Shown here: positions 20,664 through 28,858 of the stretch, piece after piece | Layout: each line of letters starts with the position of its first letter | How positions within the stretch are numbered: position 1 is the stretch's first letter | Origin: Pseudomonas sp. NBRC 111124 | Lineage (GTDB): Bacteria > Pseudomonadota > Gammaproteobacteria > Pseudomonadales > Pseudomonadaceae | NCBI RefSeq assembly: GCF_001320245.1 | Contig: NZ_BCBA01000031.1 | Coordinates: 24,993 to 88,992 of the forward strand | Reading direction: 5' to 3' | DNA length: 64,000 nt | The notes under the pieces: generated by a model | What the model saw: only the letters and a program-made list of their open reading frames with translations | Database searches by the model: none | What the model was told of the DNA's origin: nothing | Position numbers and translations under genes: made by a program

Positions 20664-21908
20664 GTGAAAACTGCTGTAGCCCCCCTTCCTAACGGCCCAG
20701 AGCCTGCACCCCTGAACGAAATGTGGATCGAAAAAGGCACCCCCGCCTTCATGAAGACCGTGCTGGCTCTGTTCAGCGGCGGGTTCGCCACGTTCGCGCT
20801 GCTGTACTGCGTGCAGCCGATGATGCCGCTGCTGTCGAACGAGTTTTCCATCAACGCAGCGCAGAGCAGCCTGGTGCTGTCGGTATCGACTGCGATGCTG
20901 GCCTTCGGCCTTCTGATTACCGGCCCGATCTCCGACCGCATCGGCCGCAAGCCGGTAATGGTCTTTGCCCTGGTCTGCGCCGCCCTGTCGACCTTGGCCA
21001 GCGCGGTGATGCCGAGCTGGGAACTGGTGCTGGCCACTCGCGCCCTGGTGGGCCTGTCGCTGAGCGGCCTGGCGGCAGTGGCGATGACCTACCTGAGCGA
21101 AGAAATCCACCCGCAGCACATCGGCCTGGCCATGGGCCTGTATATCGGCGGCAACGCCATCGGTGGCATGAGCGGGCGGCTGATTACCGGGGTACTGATC
21201 GACTTCGTCAGCTGGCACACGGCAATGCTGACCATCGGCGGCCTGGCCCTGGTGGCGGCGCTGGTGTTCTGGAAAGTGCTGCCCGAGTCACGCAACTTCC
21301 GCCCGCAGCTGATGAGCCCGCGCAGCCTGCTGGACGGCTTCGTCATGCACTTCAAGGACGCCGGGCTGCCTTGGCTGTTCCTCGAAGCCTTCCTGCTGAT
21401 GGGCGCCTTCGTCACCCTGTTCAACTACATCGGCTACCGCCTGCTGGCCGAGCCCTACCACATGAACCAGGCGCTGGTCGGGTTGCTGTCGGTGGTGTAC
21501 CTGTCGGGTATCTACAGCTCGGCGCAGGTCGGCGCACTGGCTGACAAGCTGGGCCGGCGCAAAGTGTTCTGGGCCAGTATCGTCGTCATGGCTGGCGGCC
21601 TGCTGATGACCCTGGCCATCCCGCTGGCGATGGTGATCGTTGGCATGCTGGTGTTCACCTTCGGCTTCTTCGGTGCGCATTCGGTGGCCAGCAGCTGGAT
21701 CGGCCGCCGCGCGCTGAAGGCCAAGGGGCAGGCTTCGTCGCTGTATCTGTTCAGTTATTACGCAGGGTCCAGTGTGGCCGGTACGGCAGGTGGAGTGTTC
21801 TGGCACCAATGGGGCTGGAACGGGATCGGCCTGTTCATCGGCAGCCTGCTGACCGTGGCGTTGCTGGTGGCCCTGCATCTGAGCAAGTTGCAACCCAAGG
21901 CAGTTTGA
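20664..21908 (+). CDS. MFS transporter (YnfM/AraJ-like efflux type)
   Basis: 414 residues, 12 membrane segments. The motif GPISDRIGRKPVMVFAL in the loop between segments 2 and 3 is the MFS signature, repeated as DKLGRRKVFWAS in the second half. The closest look-alikes are YnfM-type drug or sugar efflux carriers; the substrate is not evident. A GTG at 20664 with AGAGG 8 bp upstream is preferred; an ATG at 20607 would add 19 residues and overlap the regulatory region. Probably controlled by the divergent LysR gene. Ends 12 bp from the convergent gspM. Confidence 0.88.
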   Translation: MKTAVAPLPNGPEPAPLNEMWIEKGTPAFMKTVLALFSGGFATFALLYCVQPMMPLLSNEFSINAAQSSLVLSVSTAMLAFGLLITGPISDRIGRKPVMVFALVCAALSTLASAVMPSWELVLATRALVGLSLSGLAAVAMTYLSEEIHPQHIGLAMGLYIGGNAIGGMSGRLITGVLIDFVSWHTAMLTIGGLALVAALVFWKVLPESRNFRPQLMSPRSLLDGFVMHFKDAGLPWLFLEAFLLMGAFVTLFNYIGYRLLAEPYHMNQALVGLLSVVYLSGIYSSAQVGALADKLGRRKVFWASIVVMAGGLLMTLAIPLAMVIVGMLVFTFGFFGAHSVASSWIGRRALKAKGQASSLYLFSYYAGSSVAGTAGGVFWHQWGWNGIGLFIGSLLTVALLVALHLSKLQPKAV

Positions 21909-21920
21909 AAGGCCGAGGCA

Positions 21921-22391
21921 TCATGCCTCGGCCAGCAGCATCACGAAGCGCGCCTGGAGCAGTTCGCCTTCGGCTTGAAGCTGTAGGCTGAGCGGTTTGC
22001 CACCCTCCTTCTCCAGTAGATGCAACCAGGCCAGCACGGCAGCAGCGGCCCCCTCCAGGCTGACGTCCACCTGCCCGGATCTGGCCTCCAGGCTGGTGAT
22101 ATGCAAGCCTGCAGCCTTGGCACGCTCGTTCAATCCGGCAGGTGTGTGCACCTCGACGGGGGTTGACGACCGAGGCGGCCCCTGCATGATTCGCTGCAGC
22201 TGGGCACCCAACTCATGTTCACGCGCCAGGTCTCGCTCAGCCTGTTGCAGGCGGACTTGGCCCGGCAGCCAGAGTAATTGGCAGATCACGATCAGGGTCA
22301 GGCCCCATAAAGCGGCCTTCAATAGCATGCGTCGCCCGGGTGACAGCAGTTGCCACTGGCGTAGCACCGCAAATTCTCTCCAATGCTTCAT
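21921..22391 (-). CDS. gspM: Type II secretion inner-membrane protein GspM
   Basis: 156 residues with one membrane segment near residues 27-45 (LLKAALWGLTLIVICQLLW), a short cytoplasmic N-terminus and a periplasmic ferredoxin-like domain. GspM forms the inner-membrane platform with GspL, GspF and GspC. The sequence is weakly conserved; the call leans on size, topology and its place as last gene of the gsp run, overlapping gspL by 4 bp. Confidence 0.85.
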   Translation of the reverse strand: MKHWREFAVLRQWQLLSPGRRMLLKAALWGLTLIVICQLLWLPGQVRLQQAERDLAREHELGAQLQRIMQGPPRSSTPVEVHTPAGLNERAKAAGLHITSLEARSGQVDVSLEGAAAAVLAWLHLLEKEGGKPLSLQLQAEGELLQARFVMLLAEA

Positions 22392-23500
22392 TCAGCCTCC
22401 CGCCAGGACAGAGTCGCCCGTACCCCTCGATCGGCCTGTCGGCCCTGTTCCATCCTCATACCGGGAACGCGTGCGCCAAGCCGTTCAAGATCGTCAAAGC
22501 CATGGGCGACGACCTCGACGCGCCAGCCTTGTTCAGGCGTCGATTCCGCCCGCTCGATCACCACATTGCCAACGCCGACCAGTTGCTCCGATAGCAGCGC
22601 CAGCTGCTCCACTGTAGTCGCCGGTGTAGGGCGGTGTTCGAGCAGCCTGATGCGCGTAGCCAGGTCACCACCCGGGGGCTGCTCAGGTGCCCAGCGCTGC
22701 AAAACCCGAACATTCTCGGCATGCAGCCTGGATGCTTGCTGCACAAGCCACTGCGCACGTACGTGATCGACCAGGCAAAGCATGAGCAATGCCAGCACCA
22801 CGCCACTTGCCAGGCCTCGCCATGCCGGTCGCATTCGCCGCCGACGCAGTGCGCCTTGGCGCAGGTCCACAGCGCCAGCATTGCCTTGCACCATGATTTC
22901 CACTGCACTGGCGATCTGCTGATCACAGTCAGACGCGCCCGGCGAGCCTGCTTCGGCCATCCAGAGCATCGAAGCATATTTCTGCTTCATGACTTGTGCG
23001 GCCTGGGCACTTAGCGCCAGGCAAGTGCCTTCACTGCCCCTCAGCAGCCATCGCCCCTCGAACCACAGGGCGCATGCCCGCTCGCCACTCAGCAGGTCAG
23101 CATCGACGTGTACAGCCATGGGGTCGATGCCCTGGTGCTGAAGCTTCGACATCAGCGGGTGCAAGCAAGCCAGCGCTATCACCCATACCCTGCGCCGGCC
23201 CTCCTGATCTTCTGGCCCGAACGCCAAGTGCAGCGCCTCCAACGGTGCCGCCAGCTGTTCTTCCGCCGCATAACCCAATGCCTCGCGGCTGGGGCGCCTG
23301 CCCGGTATCGGCCCGATCACGCAGCAACCCGCCAGCTCCATCGGCAAGACGAGCACCACCGCAGCGGTGGCCAATTCTGGCGGCAAGTTGCCCAGCTGTG
23401 ACCGGTACTGGTGCCCTTGGGCTGTGCGCACGAGCACCGGCCAAACTCCTTCGTCTTCGACCACGGCCCCGGCCAGCAGAAACAGGTAAACCTCACTCAT
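22388..23500 (-). CDS. gspL: Type II secretion inner-membrane protein GspL
   Basis: 370 residues: a cytoplasmic actin-like domain (1-230) that binds the ATPase GspE, one membrane segment (about 245-262, VVLALLMLCLVDHV) and a periplasmic ferredoxin-like domain. The ATG at 23500 gives MSEVYLFLLAG and overlaps gspK by 8 bp; the frame is open for another 32 codons upstream inside gspK, which is rejected. Confidence 0.88.
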   Translation of the reverse strand: MSEVYLFLLAGAVVEDEGVWPVLVRTAQGHQYRSQLGNLPPELATAAVVLVLPMELAGCCVIGPIPGRRPSREALGYAAEEQLAAPLEALHLAFGPEDQEGRRRVWVIALACLHPLMSKLQHQGIDPMAVHVDADLLSGERACALWFEGRWLLRGSEGTCLALSAQAAQVMKQKYASMLWMAEAGSPGASDCDQQIASAVEIMVQGNAGAVDLRQGALRRRRMRPAWRGLASGVVLALLMLCLVDHVRAQWLVQQASRLHAENVRVLQRWAPEQPPGGDLATRIRLLEHRPTPATTVEQLALLSEQLVGVGNVVIERAESTPEQGWRVEVVAHGFDDLERLGARVPGMRMEQGRQADRGVRATLSWREAE

Positions 23501-24350
23501 CTTGCATGTGCTCCGGTTGTGCAGAAAAAAACCGACGCAGCACACGCACCTGATGTGTGTTCGGGTCGATTTCAAGGTCGCTGTACAGATAACCAACGTT
23601 GCCTTCCAACGCTGCTCGCACTTCCAGGCGGTACCAGCGGCTGGTCACCGACAACCCATGGCTGTCGATGCCAAGCCCCACCAGCTGCGGTTGCGCCAGA
23701 AATTGCTGAACGCTGGCATAGCCCTCTTCGGGCCGCTTGCCCACCACGCTCCGTGCAATGGACGCATCCACGCCTTCAAGGCCTTCGAGCACGCGCACCA
23801 GGGCGGTATTGATGTTGAGCCCCGCGTGGGTAGGCAGCGCCACGACCCATGGCTGCAAACGGGCCATCACCTGGGCATCGACGCCCGGCAAGGCGCGCAG
23901 CTGGCTGGGGTCAAGCATGCGCTGTCCGGCCAAGGGCTCCAGCAACGGCGCCTCGATCTGCAGGGCATGGCACAACCGCTGCCAGCGTTCGAGCAGCACC
24001 GGGTCGAGGGTTTTTCGTGCGGTCAGCGCAGCGATATTGAAACGCCCGGAAAGATCCTCCAGGCGCAGCCGAAGCTGACCCTGCTCAAGCTCCAGCAAAC
24101 GGGTGTGCGCCCAAGGCTGACCGCCATGGGTCACTTGCAACAAAGCCGCGGCCTGCTGTGTCAGCTGCTTCAAGGCATGCTGCTCACCAGCATGGGCGAG
24201 CTGCAGCAAACGCGAGGCCTCGATCTGCTGCCGGAGACTGCCTAGCATGCCCTGGTGGCTACGCAACATGCTGGCGACCAACAGGGTCGACAGTGCCATT
24301 ACCAACAGCACGGTGATGAGCGCCACGCCTTGTTGCCTCGCGTTTTTCAC
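23493..24350 (-). CDS. gspK: Type II secretion minor pseudopilin GspK
   Basis: 285 residues. A short positive leader ends at Gly and is followed by VALITVLLVMALSTLL, the type III prepilin signal with the GspK-type hydrophobic stretch. The large globular part contains the helical insertion typical of GspK, which caps the pseudopilus tip. Cleaved by a prepilin peptidase not encoded here (no gspO/pilD in the window). Overlaps gspJ by 4 bp. Confidence 0.9.
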   Translation of the reverse strand: MKNARQQGVALITVLLVMALSTLLVASMLRSHQGMLGSLRQQIEASRLLQLAHAGEQHALKQLTQQAAALLQVTHGGQPWAHTRLLELEQGQLRLRLEDLSGRFNIAALTARKTLDPVLLERWQRLCHALQIEAPLLEPLAGQRMLDPSQLRALPGVDAQVMARLQPWVVALPTHAGLNINTALVRVLEGLEGVDASIARSVVGKRPEEGYASVQQFLAQPQLVGLGIDSHGLSVTSRWYRLEVRAALEGNVGYLYSDLEIDPNTHQVRVLRRFFSAQPEHMQDE

Positions 24351-24928
24351 AGGCTTGCCCCCGCCAGAGGCAGTACTCGACGAATCCCCTGAAAGCGCCG
24401 GGTCGTCAGGGTGATTTCAAGTGCCTGGGGCGGTTGCGCAGCAGTCCAGCGGGTTACCCATCCGCTTTGTGCACCGTACAACTTCCAACGCAGGTCCTCG
24501 ATACCTTCGAGAAGCCGCTGAGGGCGCCCCTGCCCGTGTTCCAGCGTCCGCCGCTGACGCCATAACACACCGTCCTCCAGCCAGTACTCGACAACCCTCA
24601 AATCGCTGCGCGGCAGCGATTGCCGATCACGCTCCGCACCAAGCAACCAGCCCACCCGCTGCGACGTCAGCAACACCCCATGATTCCCGCCCTTCTTGCT
24701 GATTGCGGGCCAATAACCTTGCAGCGCATCCCGCTGCATCACACTCATTGTCCGCCCCAAGGCACGTAGTTCTTCGGCCTGAGCCTGACGCGCAGCATCT
24801 GCCCGTACCAAGGCAGCCAACATTTGGCTGGTCCCCGTCGCCAGCAAGGCAAAGATGGCGATGGCTAGCAACAACTCCAGCAGGGTAAAGCCTTGCTGGA
24901 TACGGGCTGGCGGCTTACTGCGCTGCAT
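24347..24928 (-). CDS. gspJ: Type II secretion minor pseudopilin GspJ
   Basis: 193 residues. Prepilin signal QQGFTLLELLLAIAIFALL with cleavage after Gly and Glu at +5. The rest is a beta-rich domain of GspJ type. With GspI and GspK it forms the tip complex of the pseudopilus. Its start overlaps gspI by 14 bp. Confidence 0.92.
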   Translation of the reverse strand: MQRSKPPARIQQGFTLLELLLAIAIFALLATGTSQMLAALVRADAARQAQAEELRALGRTMSVMQRDALQGYWPAISKKGGNHGVLLTSQRVGWLLGAERDRQSLPRSDLRVVEYWLEDGVLWRQRRTLEHGQGRPQRLLEGIEDLRWKLYGAQSGWVTRWTAAQPPQALEITLTTRRFQGIRRVLPLAGASL

Positions 24929-25307
24929 CGGCCACCTCCAGCCACCCCACAGCGTGGTGAAGCGGCTGCCGGTCCGATACCAGCCCGACGCTCACGCCAA
25001 TTTCGACCAGTGCCAGCTCAGCCTGATGACGCCGCGACTCGACGATGAACCAGGTGCGCTGATCGAACTGAACCTCGTGGGGGCGGCGCAGTGTGGCCGC
25101 AGTCGCTTGCAAGCGAAGCTCGTTAAGGTGGTTATCGGCAATCCAGCTGGCAAACAGTCGATCACGCATACCCTGCGACTGCGCCAGCACCTGGTGGCTG
25201 GCAGTGGTCACCGCCGCAGCCAGCACGGCGAACACAGACAGCGCCACCAGCACTTCCAACAAGGTGAATCCACGTTCAGCGTTCGAGCCACGGGGCATTG
25301 AGGCCAT
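24915..25307 (-). CDS. gspI: Type II secretion minor pseudopilin GspI
   Basis: 130 residues from the ATG at 25307 (another ATG nine bases downstream is equally possible). Prepilin signal ERGFTLLEVLVALSVFAVL with Gly/Phe cleavage and Glu+5. GspI nucleates the tip with J and K. Neither start has a strong ribosome binding site; both overlap gspH by 20-30 bp, so translation is probably coupled. Confidence 0.9.
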   Translation of the reverse strand: MASMPRGSNAERGFTLLEVLVALSVFAVLAAAVTTASHQVLAQSQGMRDRLFASWIADNHLNELRLQATAATLRRPHEVQFDQRTWFIVESRRHQAELALVEIGVSVGLVSDRQPLHHAVGWLEVADAAQ

Positions 25308-25740
25308 CGCTTGATAGTTGGGCAAGGTCGACACCCCCCTCATGGAAAGACAACGAAAACGGGGTGTGCTCGTCGTTACGGGAAAACACCAATTGTGCGG
25401 TGTTTCCTGGCCCGGCGAGCGTCACCGGGAAGCCGTCGATACTCAGGCGCAGGTCCAGGCCAGTATCCCGGCGCTGCCCTGCCGCCACCCAGCTTGTGCC
25501 GGACGCCTTCATCAGCTGATAGCCGCGGGCGTCGAATTGCACACCCATTTCCTGCCCCTCCAGCACAGCTTGCTGCCTGGCATGCTCGACCAGTTGCAGC
25601 AAAAAACCGGCCTCCTGGCTGGCCAGGCGTTGCGGGTCGCGCCCCAACTGCAAACCCGCCATGCCCAAGACAACCCCTGCCAGCAACAGCACCAACATCA
25701 TCTCGAGCAGGGTGAAGCCTTTCGTGCGGCGCGGACTCAT
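25276..25740 (-). CDS. gspH: Type II secretion minor pseudopilin GspH
   Basis: 154 residues. Leader MSPRRTKG is followed by FTLLEMMLVLLLAGVVLG, a clean prepilin signal. The globular domain is beta-rich, as in GspH, which links the tip to the main pseudopilus fibre. Its start overlaps gspG by 4 bp (ATGA). Confidence 0.92.
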   Translation of the reverse strand: MSPRRTKGFTLLEMMLVLLLAGVVLGMAGLQLGRDPQRLASQEAGFLLQLVEHARQQAVLEGQEMGVQFDARGYQLMKASGTSWVAAGQRRDTGLDLRLSIDGFPVTLAGPGNTAQLVFSRNDEHTPFSLSFHEGGVDLAQLSSDGLNAPWLER

Positions 25741-26183
25741 TCGGCCCAGTTACCGATATCGGCATCCGCATCTTCACCACCAGGCTGGCCATCGGCGCCC
25801 AAGGAGAACAGGTCGTACCCCTGCCCCGATCGCGTACCGGGATTGCTGTATTGATAAGGCATGCCCCATGGGTCCAGCGCCTGGCTCTTCAGGTAGCCTT
25901 GGGCGTTCCACTGGCGTGGCAAGGGCGCAACGGTCGGGCGCCGGATGAGCGCCTCCAGGCCCTGGGCTGTGGTCGGATAGCGCCCATTGTCCAGGCGGTA
26001 TATTTCCAGGGCCGTAGAGATTGACTGGATATCGGTACGCGCCGCCGTGAGCTTGGCATGGTCCGGGCGGCTCATCACATTGGGCAGCACCAACGCGCCG
26101 AGCACACCCAGAATGATGACAACCACCATGATTTCGATAAGCGTGAAGCCACGCTGCGCATGATGTGGAGCGCTAGAAGACAT
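25737..26183 (-). CDS. gspG: Type II secretion major pseudopilin GspG
   Basis: 148 residues. Prepilin signal QRGFTLIEIMVVVIILGVLG, then the conserved GspG body with LDNGRYPTTAQGLEALI and the calcium-loop region near the C-terminus (SLGADGQPGGEDADADIGNW). GspG is the main subunit of the pseudopilus that pushes cargo through the secretin. The strongest family match of the cluster. Confidence 0.97.
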   Translation of the reverse strand: MSSSAPHHAQRGFTLIEIMVVVIILGVLGALVLPNVMSRPDHAKLTAARTDIQSISTALEIYRLDNGRYPTTAQGLEALIRRPTVAPLPRQWNAQGYLKSQALDPWGMPYQYSNPGTRSGQGYDLFSLGADGQPGGEDADADIGNWAE

Positions 26184-26184
26184 A

Positions 26185-27390
26185 TCAGTTGACCAGTTGG
26201 TTGAGGTTGAGAATGGGCAGCAGGATGGCCAGTACGATGAACAGCACGACGCCCCCCATCAGCAAAAGCATCAGGGGTTCGCAGAGGCTCACCAGGAGGG
26301 TAATGCGACCAGCCAGTTGCCTGGCCTGAAGCTCGGCAGCACGTTCGAGCATGCTGTCCAGTTCCCCGGCACGCTCACCACTGGCGATCATGTGCAGCAT
26401 CAGTGCGGGCATGCACTGGCTGCGTGCCAGGCTATGGGCCAGCGTTGCGCCTTCGCCTACTTCACGCACTGCGGTTTGCAAGCGCTCGCGTAAAACCAGG
26501 TTGCCCACCACGCCTGCAGCGATGTTCATGGCATCCACCAGCACAACACCGCTGCGGCCAAGAATCGCCAGGGTACTGATGAACCGCGTAGCGTCACTGG
26601 CACGGACGAAGCCGGCGTAACCTGGCAGCTGCAGCGCCATGGCATGCCATTGCCTTCGCCTCACAGGCGCGCGCAGCAGCACGGCAGCACCGGCAACGCC
26701 TGCCAGCAGCACCAGCAAGGCCAGCAACCCGAAGCGGCCAGACGCATCGCTGAGTGCAATCAGCACCTGGGTCGCCAGCGGCAACTGTGCCTGATCACGG
26801 GCAAATGCCTGCACTACGTCGGGCACTACATAGCCGAGCAGAAAGCCCACCACCAGCAGCGCGACGATCGTCAGTATCAGCGGGTAGAGCATCGCCAATT
26901 GCACCTTCTGGCGCAGGGCCTGCTGATCTTCGCCATGCGCTGCCAGGCGCTCCAGTACCCCTGCCAGATGCCCGGAACGCTCCGCCGCCTCGACCGTGGC
27001 GCGATAAACCAGCGGGAAAGCCAATGGGTAATGGGCCAGTGCATCGGCAAACGTATTACCTTCGGCGACTCGCTCAGCCACGCCGAGCATTATCTGCCTG
27101 GCCTGGCGCTGGCCACTTTGCGCTGCCACCGCCTGTAGCGCTTCGCTCAGCGGCATGCCCGCTTGCAATAGCGTCGCCAGCTGCCGAGTGAGCAAACAGC
27201 GGCGCGCCAGGGAAAGACGATTGCCTGCAGCCAGGACGGCAAAAGGCGAAGGCTTTACCAGCTCGATTGTCATGACCGACCAGCCCTGCTCGCGCAACTG
27301 CTGCCGGGCCTGACGCGCACTGGCCGCCTCAAGCGTGCCGCGCTGGCGAGCGCCATCCAGGCGTTGGGCCTGATACCGGAAGGCCGCCAT
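26185..27390 (-). CDS. gspF: Type II secretion inner-membrane platform protein GspF
   Basis: 401 residues with the duplicated GspF domain (about 65-190 and 270-390) and three membrane segments, near 170, 220 and 375. Motifs LLTRQLATLLQAGMPLSEAL and the repeated version RFISTLAILGRSGVVLVDAM are typical. It forms the polytopic centre of the platform. One base after gspE's end spacing, 1 bp before gspG. Confidence 0.95.
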   Translation of the reverse strand: MAAFRYQAQRLDGARQRGTLEAASARQARQQLREQGWSVMTIELVKPSPFAVLAAGNRLSLARRCLLTRQLATLLQAGMPLSEALQAVAAQSGQRQARQIMLGVAERVAEGNTFADALAHYPLAFPLVYRATVEAAERSGHLAGVLERLAAHGEDQQALRQKVQLAMLYPLILTIVALLVVGFLLGYVVPDVVQAFARDQAQLPLATQVLIALSDASGRFGLLALLVLLAGVAGAAVLLRAPVRRRQWHAMALQLPGYAGFVRASDATRFISTLAILGRSGVVLVDAMNIAAGVVGNLVLRERLQTAVREVGEGATLAHSLARSQCMPALMLHMIASGERAGELDSMLERAAELQARQLAGRITLLVSLCEPLMLLLMGGVVLFIVLAILLPILNLNQLVN

Positions 27391-27392
27391 GC

Positions 27393-28856
27393 TCAGCCCT
27401 GACCCGTCACGCGCAACAGCTCCTCAAGACTGGTCTGCCCTTGGCAGACACGCTGAACGCCATGTTGAAACAGGGTGGTCGTGCCCGGAGGAAGTAAATC
27501 CTGCATCTGTGCCAACGATGCGCGACCATGGATGGCCTGCGCCAGCTGCGGGGTAATGACGACCATCTCATGCAATGCCATGCGCCCGCTGTAACCCATC
27601 TGGCACAGCTCACAACCTACAGCCTGGTAAAGCTGCTGCGGCAGGTCGTCAGGGTTGCCCAAGGCGCTGGCGGCGGCGGCGTCCACCTCGTATGCGGCCT
27701 TGCAGTGCGGGCACAACACACGTAGCAGGCGCTGTGCCATGACACCGGCAAGGGAGGATGCCAGCAGGCAGGTATCCACCCCCATGTCCGCCAGCCGCGT
27801 GATGGCCCCCAAAGCACTGTTGGTGTGAAGGGTCGACAGCACCAGATGGCCTGTCAGCGATGCCTGCACGGCGATATCCGCCGTTTCCCGGTCACGGATC
27901 TCCCCTACCATCACGACGTCCGGGTCCTGCCGCAAAATCGCCCGAAGCCCACGGGCAAAGGTCATGTCGACCTTACTGTTGACCTGAGTCTGGCCGATGC
28001 CGGGCAAGTGGTATTCGACCGGGTCTTCGACGGTGAGTATGTTGCGCGACTCGCGGTTAAGTACCGAAAGCGCCGTATACAGCGTGGTGGTCTTGCCCGA
28101 GCCGGTCGGGCCTGTGACCAGGAAAATACCGTGGGGTTTGTCCAGCAACGCCAGAAACGCCTTCTGCACCGGGGGTTGCATCTGCATGTGCTGCACATCC
28201 AGGCGCACAGCCTGCTTGTCCAGCAAGCGCAGCACCACCCTTTCCCCATGGGCCGCCGGCAAGGTAGACACACGGACATCCACCTCATGACCGGTCAGCC
28301 GCAGGCTGATTCGGCCATCCTGCGGCACACGCTTTTCGGCTATGTCCAGCCGCGCCATGACCTTGATTCGCGACACCAGCAAGGCCGCGAGCGCTCTGGG
28401 CGGCGACAGCACTTCGCGCATGACTCCATCGACGCGCATGCGAACGCGCAGCTGCTGTTCGAACGTTTCCAGATGGATATCGGAAGCGCGCGATCTGACC
28501 GCTTCGCTGAGCAAGGCATTGAGCAAGCGGATGATCGGCGCATCATCCTGTTGATCGAGCAGGTCACTGGTCTGCGGCAGCTCCTCAGCCAGACGTGACA
28601 GGTCGATGTGTTCATCCAGCCCCTGGATGACCGACTGCGCGGCGTCCTGTGCACCGCCGTAGCAAGCGGCAAGGTACTCTGCAAACTGGTCGCCATTCAC
28701 CAGGCGCAGAGGCCAGTGATGGCCAACGACACGCAGCGCCTCGGAAAGTGGCTCCAGCGCAGCATCGTCACGCATCAACAGGGCGGGCTCGGCTGCCTGC
28801 CGGTCCAGCAAAATGCCATGCCGCCGGGCGAAGCCGAATGGGAGCAAAGGGTTCAA
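27393..28856 (-). CDS. gspE: Type II secretion ATPase GspE
   Basis: 487 residues. Walker A GPTGSGKTTT is at 249-258, the Asp box IRDRETADIAVQA and His box LVLSTLHTNSA follow, and a zinc tetracysteine is present (CPHC near 385 and CELC near 425). The protein energises pseudopilus assembly through GspL and GspF. The N-terminal domain is short compared with long N1E-containing GspE proteins. Two bases separate it from gspD and from gspF. Confidence 0.96.
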   Translation of the reverse strand: MNPLLPFGFARRHGILLDRQAAEPALLMRDDAALEPLSEALRVVGHHWPLRLVNGDQFAEYLAACYGGAQDAAQSVIQGLDEHIDLSRLAEELPQTSDLLDQQDDAPIIRLLNALLSEAVRSRASDIHLETFEQQLRVRMRVDGVMREVLSPPRALAALLVSRIKVMARLDIAEKRVPQDGRISLRLTGHEVDVRVSTLPAAHGERVVLRLLDKQAVRLDVQHMQMQPPVQKAFLALLDKPHGIFLVTGPTGSGKTTTLYTALSVLNRESRNILTVEDPVEYHLPGIGQTQVNSKVDMTFARGLRAILRQDPDVVMVGEIRDRETADIAVQASLTGHLVLSTLHTNSALGAITRLADMGVDTCLLASSLAGVMAQRLLRVLCPHCKAAYEVDAAAASALGNPDDLPQQLYQAVGCELCQMGYSGRMALHEMVVITPQLAQAIHGRASLAQMQDLLPPGTTTLFQHGVQRVCQGQTSLEELLRVTGQG

Positions 28857-28858
28857 GG